Positions 28,596 through 38,143 of a stretch of 64,000 nt of DNA are shown here, piece by piece. The DNA comes from Spirodela intermedia (lineage: Eukaryota > Streptophyta > Magnoliopsida > Alismatales > Araceae): contig LR746275.1 in the NCBI GenBank assembly GCA_902729315.2, positions 2,884,501 to 2,948,500 on the forward strand. Reading direction: 5' to 3'. Positions within the stretch are counted from its first letter, which is position 1. Each line of letters begins with the position of its first letter. The notes beneath the pieces were generated by a model. It was given only the letters and a program-made list of their open reading frames with translations. It did not search any database and was not told where the DNA came from. The position numbers and the translations under genes were made by a program.

Positions 28596-31106
28596 TCATC
28601 TCTTAGAAAAAAAATGTTCGTCTCTTAGAACTCCTCTCAGGCTGTTGAGCACTGCGTGGGCATCCACCCCCAGCGGAGACAGAGAATTACCAGAGAAGAA
28701 GACCTCAACGTGGCCCCTCACTTCGATCCAGCTGCACCCGGGCTTCTTCTTCAAGCCCTCCGCCCTCATCCTCCCTCTCGCCGCCGCCGCCTTCTCCGGC
28801 AGGCCGCCCTCCCCGTAGAGCTTCCACAGCTGGACGTGTGCCTCCGGGTCGAGCCCCCGAAGGCGGCGCGCCGCCGCCTCGCCGGCCTCCACGTTCCCGT
28901 GAACCCTGCAAGCAGCCAGCAGCGACAGCCACACGCTCCCGCCGGCCGCCGGCGGCACGCCGGCGGCGAAGCGGAAGGCCTGCTCGAGGCGGCCGGCGCG
29001 GCCAAGCAGGTCCACCACGCTCGCGCAGTGATGCGTCGACGGGGCGATGCGGTGGCCGCTGGTCATCAGCCGGAAGAACTCGAGGCCCTCCTCGGTCTGC
29101 CCCGAGTGACTGCAGGCGGAGATCAGGGCGAGGAAGGTGATCTCGTCGGGCGGCAGCGCCGCCGGCGAGCTCTGCATCTCCTGGAACAGACCCACCGCCG
29201 CGTCGCAGTGCCCATGAGACCCGTACCCGGAGATCATCGAATTCCAGGTGGCTACGGTTCTAACCGACATTCCTTCGAACACCTGCCGGGCATATCTGAG
29301 GCACCCGCTGCTGCTGTACATGTCGATCAAGCTGTTCCCCACCTGGGCATCGTCACGAATGTAGTTCCTGATCTGGAAGGCATGGATCATCTTCCCCATG
29401 GACAGAGCGGCGGCGGAGGTCGCCGCCACGAGAGCGGCGGTGACGGAGATGGAGTCCGGCGGCGGGCCGGATTGAAGCATCTGGTTGAGGGCGGCGACGC
29501 AGCGGGCGACGTCGCCGGCCCTTCCGAAGCCAGAGATGATCGAGTTCCAGGCCACAATATTCTTCTCCGGCACGGCGGCGAACACCTCGCCGGCCGAATC
29601 CAGGAGCCCGGATTTCGCGTACAGATCCACCAGCGCGCTGCCGACGAAGGTGTCCGCCTCCATCCCGCTCTTGACGGCATGACCATGGACCTGAAACCCT
29701 ATTTCCGGTTGCTCCAGCTTGACGGCGGCGGAGGCGACGCTGGTCAGAACTGCAGAGTCGAGCTCCCACCCCCGGGAGAGCATCTGGTTCACCAGTGAGA
29801 TGGCCGCCCGGAGCATTTTGTTCTGGCAGAGGCCGGCGATCATGGAACCCCACAACACCTCGTCGTCCTTTTCCTCCGCAAAATCGAAGACTGCAGCCGA
29901 TTCTTCCATCTTCCCCCATCTCCCGTACATGGTCACCAGGGAGGTCGACACAGAGACGCTGCGTCCCTCCGGGAGCTTCACCGACTGGCCATGGATGGCC
30001 CTCCCCAGGTCCAGAAAGTCCACGGAAGAAGAACAAGCGGCAAGGGCGTTAGAAATCGTGAAAGAATCCGCATGGCCGCCGCTGCTCCGACGGTTCATGT
30101 TGCCGTAAACAAGAATGGCCTCGCCGGCGCGGCCGCTGGCGTTGCAGGCGGCGATCATGGCGTTGAACAGCTCGGTCTTCTTGTCTGGCGTTCCGGCGAA
30201 CACCTTGGCGGCGCTGTCCATGGACCCGCACCTGCCGTACGTGGCCAAGAGGGAGGTGCAGACGAAGGGCTCCCCCTCGAGCCCGGTCTTTATCACGTCA
30301 CTGTGGATCGTCTCCGCGAGGGCCGTCGAGTCACCGCCATGAGAGCAACCTGCAAGCAGGCTTGAGAACGTCGCCGGCACGGCGGCGACGCTGTGACTCT
30401 TCATGAGGGCGTAGAACTCGAAGCTCTTCTCCCATAAGCCTATCTGCCGGAGACCTCCGATCATGGCGTTCCAGACACAGACGTTCTCCTCATCCTCCTT
30501 CCCCAGGGAAGAATCGAAAACCCTCAGCGCCGGCGATAACCGGCCGCACTTCAAGTACATGTCGATCAAGGACGTGGCGAGGAATGGGTCTGGATCGGAG
30601 ATGTTCTTCAGAAGATGGGCGTGGGCCTGCCGGCCCCGCTTGATGTCGGAGGAGTTGCCGCAGTCGGAGAGAACGATGCTCAGGGAGTGCCGATCGGGGC
30701 GAACGCCGGCGAGCTGCATACGGTGGAAGCAGGAGAAGCCACTCTTCCGGCGGCCATGGCGGAAGAACCCGTCGATCATGGAGTTCCAAGTAGCAGTATC
30801 TCTCTCAGGCAATCCGTCGAACAGGTCGACGGCGTCGGAGAGGACGGTGCATTTGCTGTACATGCTGACCAGGGAGGCGGCGATGAAGGGATCGGAGACG
30901 AGGCCGTTCTTGAGGCCGGCGGCGTGGAGGGCCCTGCCATGGCTGAGGTCCGATCGAGAGGCGGCGATCTTGAGCAGGGAAGGGAAGGCGTACCTGTCCG
31001 GCACCGCGGTGAACGAACGGGCGGCTCGAGGGGAGCTTGACAGAGAGGCGAGCTGCAGATGAGAGAGACTCCCGAGGGCCCTCGTGGCATGGCGCCTGGT
31101 CTGCAT
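28596..31106 (-). CDS. Pentatricopeptide repeat protein, PLS class with E-type C-terminus
   Basis: A single intronless frame of 836 aa from the first in-frame ATG at 31106. The frame stays open upstream only to a non-ATG codon. Repeats run nearly end to end, shown by recurring phrases such as SLVSMYSKCTVLSDAVDLFD, TATWNSMIDGFFRHGRR, TSLIDMYLKCGRLSPALRVF, SALVDLYAKSGLLDSAGEVF, NSLIDMYSSSGCLRYARQVF and ATWNSMISGYGSHGHCDAAV. The C-terminus carries an E motif (KKKPGCSWIEVRGHVEVFFS) and no DYW domain. PLS/E proteins bind organellar RNA one base per repeat and usually specify C-to-U editing sites, recruiting a deaminase in trans. It most resembles Arabidopsis At2g40720 as I recall. The N-terminus is Arg/Ser/Ala-rich, consistent with organelle import; the organelle cannot be told. 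Coding sequence is very GC-rich. The RNA target is unknown. Confidence 0.93.
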   Translation of the reverse strand: MQTRRHATRALGSLSHLQLASLSSSPRAARSFTAVPDRYAFPSLLKIAASRSDLSHGRALHAAGLKNGLVSDPFIAASLVSMYSKCTVLSDAVDLFDGLPERDTATWNSMIDGFFRHGRRKSGFSCFHRMQLAGVRPDRHSLSIVLSDCGNSSDIKRGRQAHAHLLKNISDPDPFLATSLIDMYLKCGRLSPALRVFDSSLGKEDEENVCVWNAMIGGLRQIGLWEKSFEFYALMKSHSVAAVPATFSSLLAGCSHGGDSTALAETIHSDVIKTGLEGEPFVCTSLLATYGRCGSMDSAAKVFAGTPDKKTELFNAMIAACNASGRAGEAILVYGNMNRRSSGGHADSFTISNALAACSSSVDFLDLGRAIHGQSVKLPEGRSVSVSTSLVTMYGRWGKMEESAAVFDFAEEKDDEVLWGSMIAGLCQNKMLRAAISLVNQMLSRGWELDSAVLTSVASAAVKLEQPEIGFQVHGHAVKSGMEADTFVGSALVDLYAKSGLLDSAGEVFAAVPEKNIVAWNSIISGFGRAGDVARCVAALNQMLQSGPPPDSISVTAALVAATSAAALSMGKMIHAFQIRNYIRDDAQVGNSLIDMYSSSGCLRYARQVFEGMSVRTVATWNSMISGYGSHGHCDAAVGLFQEMQSSPAALPPDEITFLALISACSHSGQTEEGLEFFRLMTSGHRIAPSTHHCASVVDLLGRAGRLEQAFRFAAGVPPAAGGSVWLSLLAACRVHGNVEAGEAAARRLRGLDPEAHVQLWKLYGEGGLPEKAAAARGRMRAEGLKKKPGCSWIEVRGHVEVFFSGNSLSPLGVDAHAVLNSLRGVLRDEHFFSKR

Positions 31107-31916
31107 GGACCCTCTACGCCAACTCGAGGGAGCAAGCAAAGCACGATGAAACAAGCAGGCTGGGCCGGGCCGGGCCGGGCCGTTCGGGGCCCAGTTCACA
31201 ACATTGGAGAAACCAGACCCTGATGGGTTGATCAAGTTCAGGTCCTTAAAAACTCTGGCTTTAATAATAACCCCTTTCCACTTTTCATTTTGTAACTGTA
31301 ACCCTTCTGGTTAACATATAAAAGAACTCGAAAATAAGATATATTTTTAAGGAAATGGCGCCAATGGGGAGATGAGGAGAGAGGGTCATGTTAGAGCGCA
31401 GGGACACGTAGAGAGAGCTGGAGCAAGAGGGCAAGCCAGTATTTTCCTTTTATTTATAGAATTATATTTAATCAAGGTGTATTCAGATTATTCCTTGTTA
31501 ATGGGATGCAAATGATGTTATGGATACCTCAAATGGCAAGTCACCATTTTTATTTTTGTACCTTAATTAAATAAAGTTCTAAAAAAATGTTATACAATAA
31601 ATCTCTACAAAGTATGCTGTAGAACCTTATTTAATCAAGCTATAATCAGATTATTTTTCTGTTAGTAGAGCATAACGGAGGTGCTCGACAGGGACTTGAA
31701 AAGATAGGCGAAAAGACAAGGGTTTACCGACAAAATGCAATAGTTTGTAGGGGCCTAAAATCGAAGGAAAATATATCATATTAAATAAAGTCCCCAAGTG
31801 TTTGGCCGGAAGGTAGGATCTATTGACCCAAATAGCTCGTAAATTTTGGAGATTTGAGGGGAAAAAAATAATTATATGTCGATTATTCCACTTCCGATGA
31901 GAAAAAGTGGGAATCT
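31107..31916 (-). promoter_or_regulatory. PPR promoter and 3' flank of the GPDH gene
   Basis: Just upstream of the PPR start is a GGGCCGGGCC run with TGGGCC at 31161-31166 and GGCCCA near 31188, a site II-like signal. Further right the sequence is AT-rich, with two related stretches: TTTAATCAAG...TCAGATTATT at about 31466-31496 and 31630-31658. They could be remnants of a duplication or a small element, but I see no terminal inverted repeat. No gene is evident. Confidence 0.5.
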
Positions 31917-34900
31917 TCAAACCTCTTCCACCTTCAAAGGAAAAGATGATGGAGTGAGCCAGAAGACCAATTAAAATAGCATAATTATTACAATAAACCC
32001 GCCTTAAAAAAAAAAAACTAAGACACTATTCTTTAATAAAATGTTACCACTCTAAACTAAGGTTTTCTGGGTTTTTAAGTATAAGTTTATATTTTTCTTA
32101 ATTTTTCGAATTTACCCCCTGAATTTTCTATATCTTACATAATCCTCGTTCTTCCTGGTTCTTCGGATTTAATCACATATCTAACATTAGCAAGTAATAA
32201 TCATAAAAAAAAGATATATTTTTATACAAAGTTACTAAACGTCATATATTATCAAAAATTCAGCATTCCGTCATTTTGTTTAGATACTTCAGAAATCTAC
32301 CTTCAGTATAGAAATGATATGGTCCAGTTGCATAAGCTCAATCCACAAATGAACCAAAGGAAAATATGCATTTTTACACCCCCAGTAAAGAGCATCACCG
32401 TTCTATCATTTTCTTTCGATAATCGACAGGTGTAGCTTTGAGCAGGCAAACAGAATGGTCCACTTACATGAACTCAAGTAAGTCACCAGGAGGAGCAAAC
32501 GTAGAGACATACTTTCACATAAAATTATTAAACATGTTAAAATCCCCTTCATAAACCCACATAAGATCTGGTCAACTTGTTGCTGAAACCAGTAGATAGC
32601 TACGTGTTTGTTCATCATCTAAGTGCTCTTTTTGCCTCATTTAGAGAAAGAATATCGTCAAGAATGAGTGAAGTTTAGATGAAGAAAACCTTATGATTTC
32701 CTTGATTAACTTAGATGTTTCATCAATTTTTAATTGAAAGATGATAATATTATCATTCACCATCCTGAACAAGTTTTTTTTTAATTTTTAAATGCAAGAA
32801 ATAGGATAAAAAGGTATGCGGTAAAAAGCGATATAAGAGTACAATTACTGACCTGAGGAAGGTTCATCAACTCCAGAACAGCTTTCTTTGGAGTCAATTC
32901 ATTGTCAATGATGCGTGCAACAGCCGTCAAAACTGGCATTTTCACATTGTACTTCTGAGCCAATGCAATAACAGCTCCAGCAGTTGAGACACCTTCAGCG
33001 ACCTACGCTTAGATATGGTCATTACTCCATGAATAGAAGCAACGGTAAGAAGAACTTGGGTTGTAAGCAACCTGCTTCATAGAAGAGAGTATATCCTCAA
33101 GCCTCTCTCCTGATCCTAGACGAACTCCGAGTGTTCTGTTTCTTGAAAGATTGACAAAACACGTGAGCATGATGTCACCAGATCCTGACAAACCGGTAAG
33201 AGTCGCTGTCTTTGCTCCCATCTTCACATGAAAAATAAGACAATATCAGACTCATGCTAATTGCAGGTTTGGTTGTATACTAATTTGGTATGAACTGTAC
33301 GAAAAACGAAGCGAGCGCAAGGTTATTGATAAAATAGTGAGCATCATCTAGCTCTACATCTATCAGTATATACAGGGCTACTGAAACTGTGTTACGAGGG
33401 TGTGAAAGGGAGAAGTAGGTCTGATGAGTAATTCCCCAGTTTTTCCATGTTGGACCCAGAAAATAATGCAAAATAAAATCAACGCTGAACGTGAATGATA
33501 GTATCCGAAATATCCCTAAATAACATTTTTGGTGACTGAATGGTTGTTGGGCTAAATTAAAATCAGTATGAAATTTCAGATCTCTACATCATAGAAATTT
33601 ATGATTGAACGCGGACAGGTTGATTGCTAGGAGCGAAGTAGATAATATCACAAGCATGGCACGACAACTAATCATCAATAAGTAGAAGATAAGAGGAATT
33701 AAACTGGGTGGAGTCAGATACCTTGGAGGACAACCACCTTATTTCAGAACAGCCCTGTGAAACAAGAGCTGCCATGCAGTTGTTTCCAAGATTCATCCCC
33801 TCTACAATCCCTGCGGCTATTGCAAGCACATTCTTTAGAGCACCAGCTATTTCTACTCCTGTCACATCGCTGGAGGACAATAGGTTCCAGATTACACAAC
33901 CGTCAATGCCATCAATCTAAGCTCATTATGGCAAATTGAATAAATATGCTAAGGTAAAGAAGCGCAGTTAATAGATAAATACCAAAAAACAGACCAAAAA
34001 AAAACAGAAAATATTATTCTATTATTCATCTGCACGGTATCATTTTCAGAGTGAGCTAAGTAATCGAGAGTAAGGGAAAATGGAAAATCAGATTCTACCA
34101 GCATTTCCTTTTTAACGAGTAATCAAATTCATTTACTGAAAATGAGAACAATCCAACGGAAAGTAACTGCATCTGGGCTGTTTTTCAAGGGGACAGAAAG
34201 AGCATAGCACTGGTGGTGACCGTTTAGATAATTTCCTTGTCCTACAGTCAATTTCCGATAGAGCGTCAGATGAAGATATGCTCTAAAAGCTACCACGTCA
34301 GTTCTTTCAGGTCATGCTTCCTAAACAGTTCGATTCATGCTCATCAGGTCATGTTCCCTTCCACCACTTCTCGTAAAGATGATTACCCTACGGGCAGATC
34401 CAACTTTTCCTGATAATTGCACAGATATGATTGATCTCCTTAATCACATACAAGTAAATAAATAATAATTAAAAACGCAGACAACCATAACACACCGTAC
34501 GCGATTTTCCTACCCAGAGGAACTGATCCTTAAACGTTGAGAAGCTAAAAGCTGTTGAGCAGCCCTTGCCATCTTTTTGTCCTTTGACGCCACAACCATA
34601 GCTGTAAAAAGATTACTCATGATTAGAACAATATAGCACAGCGTGGATCTTGAACAAATCAAAGCTGAACCTAAGTATGCCAATGTGTAGTTCGTTTGTC
34701 ATAATAGACTGCTTATTCTTTGACAGATATAAATGTTTCATCAGACCTTATCTTTTGAATACAAATCTACTTCAACAGATCAAATTGAATGCAGAGCAAC
34801 ATGATATATCCATGATAGAAATGACGATGGCATTGCAAATTGGAAGTGGACGGTCAACCTGTGGGTAACTTCCTCATCAACTCCAGCGCAAATGACGGCC

Positions 34901-36050
34901 CCGACAACACAACAAATGGTTGGCGAGGGTTTCCCAATGCTTGTGGAATAATTTGAGACATTGTCCTTAAGGTATTGAGTTCCAGGCCCTTACTAAGAGA
35001 TATGAACGGTAAATTTGGGTCCACATGCTCAGAAATGCCTTCGAGGAATGATGAACTACACTGCCATAGAACAAAGTAGGTTACAAAGTACTTGTGGCAC
35101 ACAAGCAGATCTGATCACCAATCCATGGAGCACCCAAAAATTTCTCAAAGGGATTCAAAGATAACGAGAAGATTTCACCTGAAAGACCAAGATCCTGGCT
35201 TACCTGCACTGGCACTGCATGTAGGCAAAAGTCAGCTCCTAATAAAGCAAGCTTTGGATTGGTTGTCGCAACAACATTTTCTGGCAGCTTATACTCTGGG
35301 AAATACTTGCTATCAATTAATGAAAAATCTTAGTAGGCTCAGCTTCGAAGATGTTCGAAGTGTTACATTAGTAATAATAAAAGAAAAAAAAAACTTTCAT
35401 ACGGAAGTGAGGATCTGATGGTGTATACTTTACCAGTTGAAATGTGTTTCATTGATAGACCGGCATACATCAACATCCCGGAGAAGCATGTTAACTTCCA
35501 TGTCGGCCTTGTTGCTCGCGACATGAGCTGCCATAGCTGTTCCGAAAGATCCCCCTCCAAGGACCACAACCTGATCCGAAAGGAAAAAATGCGTGACAAA
35601 CGTAGTCAGTCCAAGACCGGAGAAAATTGGAGACGCAGGATATAGTAAAAAATGAAATTTAAAAATAACCTTCTTAGTTCTTTCCAAGACATCGGACCTA
35701 GCCCTGGATCGCCATGACCGAGACCAGCGGACCAGCTTCTCCCAAGCGACTCTCACCGCACGCCGACGATCCTTTCCCCCTTCTTTACTGACGACACCAG
35801 TCGTGCTCGGTTCAGAGATGAGGCTACAGCCGGCACCATCCTCGCCGGCCACGGGATCCAGGTGTCCGGCTGCGCACGGGCAGAGGGGCACCAGCGAAGG
35901 GATGGGAGGGGTCCCGGAGTGGAGCTTCACCGTACGAATGAACGTGAACTTCCTCTCGAAAGACGACGAGAGCCCTCTCTGCCGAGGGGGGGAGAAGAGG
36001 GGCCCGTGCAGCCATGGCTCTGCCACCACTGCCGCCGCCGCGGCCGCCAT
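31917..36050 (-). CDS. GLY1: Plastid NAD-dependent glycerol-3-phosphate dehydrogenase (GLY1/SFD1 type)
   Basis: Nine exons, 36050-35670, 35570-35434, 35309-35204, 35060-34859, 34601-34514, 33869-33722, 33221-33072, 33002-32853 and 31931-31917, give 458 aa. The enzyme (DHAP reductase) makes glycerol 3-phosphate from dihydroxyacetone phosphate for plastid glycerolipid synthesis; in Arabidopsis it also supports systemic acquired resistance. Residues 1-127 hold a transit peptide and a basic helix ([15 protein letters not shown]). The NAD-binding Rossmann loop is [17 protein letters not shown] (~128-144). Then come [39 protein letters not shown], the catalytic-lysine region [20 protein letters not shown] and [20 protein letters not shown]. 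The last exon is 15 bp (VEEV plus stop) after a 921-bp intron; it is supported by phase and by the VEEV terminus I recall in relatives. It shares a divergent promoter with the small Cys/His-rich gene. Confidence 0.93.
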
Positions 36051-36930
36051 TCTCGGAGCTCTCCGGAGGCGAAGAAGATGACGAGTGAGACCAGCCGTTT
36101 CCCGCGCTCGTCCTCTTCCGCCCCTTCAGGAGAATCGGCAGGGCCGTCCGATGTGATCCGCTTATCGGAAGCTCGGATGCTCGACCGTACGACTATGCAT
36201 TGAACGCCGTCCGATCGAGATAAGGCTTTTTTCTGTCTACTGGACTGGGCCCATCAGACGGGCCCACTTAGGAGACAACTTTTTTGGGTACATGTACAAT
36301 TTAATTGTTACACGGATACTTACCATTTTAAATATTTAATACAAGTACTCATGTACTCATCAGGCACGCGTACAAGCCACCTGTCTTTAATTGAGTCGGT
36401 TGTTGTATTGATAATATGAAAACGTTTGATACCTTTTGAAAATTATTTTATGAAAAGTGGGGTAAACTCATATTTAGACAGCACAGCTGTAGGGAAATAT
36501 GTGGAGAAAGGGAGTTCGAGGCGGGCGGCTCTCCCTGGTATACTCTTCTGCAACTTCCCCCATCGCCCTGAGCTCGAAGAGCGGACAAGGATTGTCAGGT
36601 ATCTTCCCTTCTCTCCCCTTATCTCCCCTTCTCTGTGATGCGAGCCTGCGAGGCATGTATTGCTCTGTACGAGGGGTCTACCGTGCGGGATCTCTGCGGT
36701 GACGCCGGTGAATTTGGTTCCGGTTTGAAGGATTGGGATCGATGATTCTCGATCCGGATGATTTGAAAGCGGATGTCGGAATTCGCCTTCCCTAGAACCC
36801 TAACTGACCATGTGGCTGAGGCCTCTCGTCTTCTCCTGTTTCTTCCAGCTGCCGCAGTTTTCCCCCAATTTTTGGGAAGAGTGATTTCGTTTGAAATGGG
36901 TTTTCCGTTTGTTTCCTGCTTCAGAAGGCG
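36051..36930. promoter_or_regulatory. Divergent promoter with TGGGCCCA, and leader intron of the small Cys/His-rich gene
   Basis: The GPDH gene starts leftwards at 36050 and the small gene is transcribed rightwards. TGGGCCCA at 36246-36253 and GGGCCCA at 36260-36266 lie between them. A donor (TTGTCAG|GTATCTT) after 36598 and an acceptor (CCTGCTTCAG|AAGGCG) before 36925 define a probable 326-bp 5' UTR intron whose 3' end lies 6 bp from the start codon at 36931. The overlapping frame 36773-37030 is a shadow. Confidence 0.55.
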
Positions 36931-37155
36931 ATGGGGCGCCATCACCACCACAGCTGTCGGGACTGTGGGAGCGATAGCCCTTACGATGATCCGTTCTTGG
37001 CGTGCTGCTGTTGTCCCTGCTTTGTGCTGACCTTTCTGTTCCGGGGGATCGGGAGGTGCTTGTTCGTGGCTTTCCACCCTGTCTTGCGGTGCTTTGGCCT
37101 GGACGAGCACAGACATCACCATCACCACCACCACCACCACGACCATTTCCATTGA
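36931..37155 (+). CDS. Small Cys/His-rich putative membrane-associated protein
   Basis: A 74-aa frame with a spliced leader. It begins MGRHHHHSCRDCG and has a Cys-rich hydrophobic core (FLACCCCPCFVLTFLF, then RCLFVAFHPVLRCF). It ends in a tail of nine consecutive His followed by DHFH. The CCCCPC run beside a hydrophobic stretch recalls CYSTM-type small tail-anchored proteins, but the spacing is not the standard CYSTM motif, so I leave it unassigned. Gly2 might be myristoylated; the Cys run might be palmitoylated; the His tracts might bind metal. All three are inference. An uncharacterised plant family with this layout seems familiar to me, but I cannot name it. The CAC/CAT codon repeat could also vary in length between individuals. 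Confidence 0.7.
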   Translation: MGRHHHHSCRDCGSDSPYDDPFLACCCCPCFVLTFLFRGIGRCLFVAFHPVLRCFGLDEHRHHHHHHHHHDHFH

Positions 37156-37705
37156 CCACCTCAATACCCTGCGATCACCTCAATTACTTGTCGTGATCGG
37201 AAGAAATGGGATCAATTGCATACCATTTAGTTCTAAATTTGCACCATCTAAGTTTCATTACACGATCACAGTGAAAATCTTCGGCTGACGAATGAAATCC
37301 TTGCTGGGTTCCTTCTTTCGCCAGAGATTTGCTACCATATGATTTGAAATCCTGAAGATTTTATTATACACTCTGCAAGTCAGAGATCTCTGCTGGCTGC
37401 AGACTTGGGTGATGTGACAATCTTCTGTACCCCTTAATCTGGAGAGATGTATGCATCGCAAGATCCAGGTGATCGGCGAGCAATCAGCTACTCCAAACAC
37501 TAGGTTGACCTGTTGGACCATCAAACGCAAAGCCCAACTCTTGCGGTTCCCTGCACGAGTCAACGCTCAACGAACTCTGTCACCATATTTCCATTATTCC
37601 CAACCCGACCAGTGATGAATAGGGTCCACCCATGTATATGTAAAATACAGTTTGAAGGCAGCCCGAAATTGTGAAATGGTCCAACGAATTCTCCAGGGGC
37701 CCATC

Positions 37706-37742
<37 letters not shown>

Positions 37743-38143
37743 CGGTTGACTGGTGTTTTCATATTATCAGAACCAGATTAGCAGAGTAATTAAGCAGCAT
37801 AAGGGCAACGGGCGTTGAGAAGAAAATGGCCTCCCACAAACAGGGTAGTAAAACAGAGAAAAGGTCCTTCATGTGATGTAATTTCGATCAAAATGTGCTA
37901 TCTTTACATGGAGATTAAAACACCTTCCGAATCTCCTACAATCTTGGAACCCTTCTCTCTACATAAATCAACTAGAACGGCTCCACGGATCCAACCAGGA
38001 AAATCATAGCGACAAGAAAGGGGGGCAGTAAATGTGTAATAGTATCATGTAAAACATGGTACATGGCTATCAGACCTGTTTGTTTCCAAGATCCAGACCC
38101 AAAGAATACCTGATGCTCTCTCAGACCATCTCCTGAACAGCAT
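37156..38143. other. Convergent 3' flanks of the small gene and the type I membrane protein gene
   Basis: No convincing coding frame. A GA tract lies at about 37707-37739. GTCAAC motifs occur near 37557-37565 and TTGAC at 37503 and 37745. The right part, from about 37900, is likely the 3' UTR of the minus-strand gene. Confidence 0.5.

Noticed and set aside
28656-29798. 380-aa open frame on the plus strand
   Set aside because: Antisense shadow of the GC-rich intronless PPR gene; composition is Pro/Arg/His/Gly-rich with no domain, and the minus-strand PPR frame explains the sequence.
29353-30036. 227-aa minus-strand frame inside the PPR gene
   Set aside because: Alternative frame of the same gene; no motif and fully covered by the PPR frame.
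31440-31680. Possible MITE from two related AT-rich stretches
   Set aside because: No terminal inverted repeats or target-site duplication could be seen.
32613-32623. Candidate last GPDH exon encoding Ser-Thr-stop
   Set aside because: The in-phase VEEV-stop exon at 31931-31917 fits the family terminus better.
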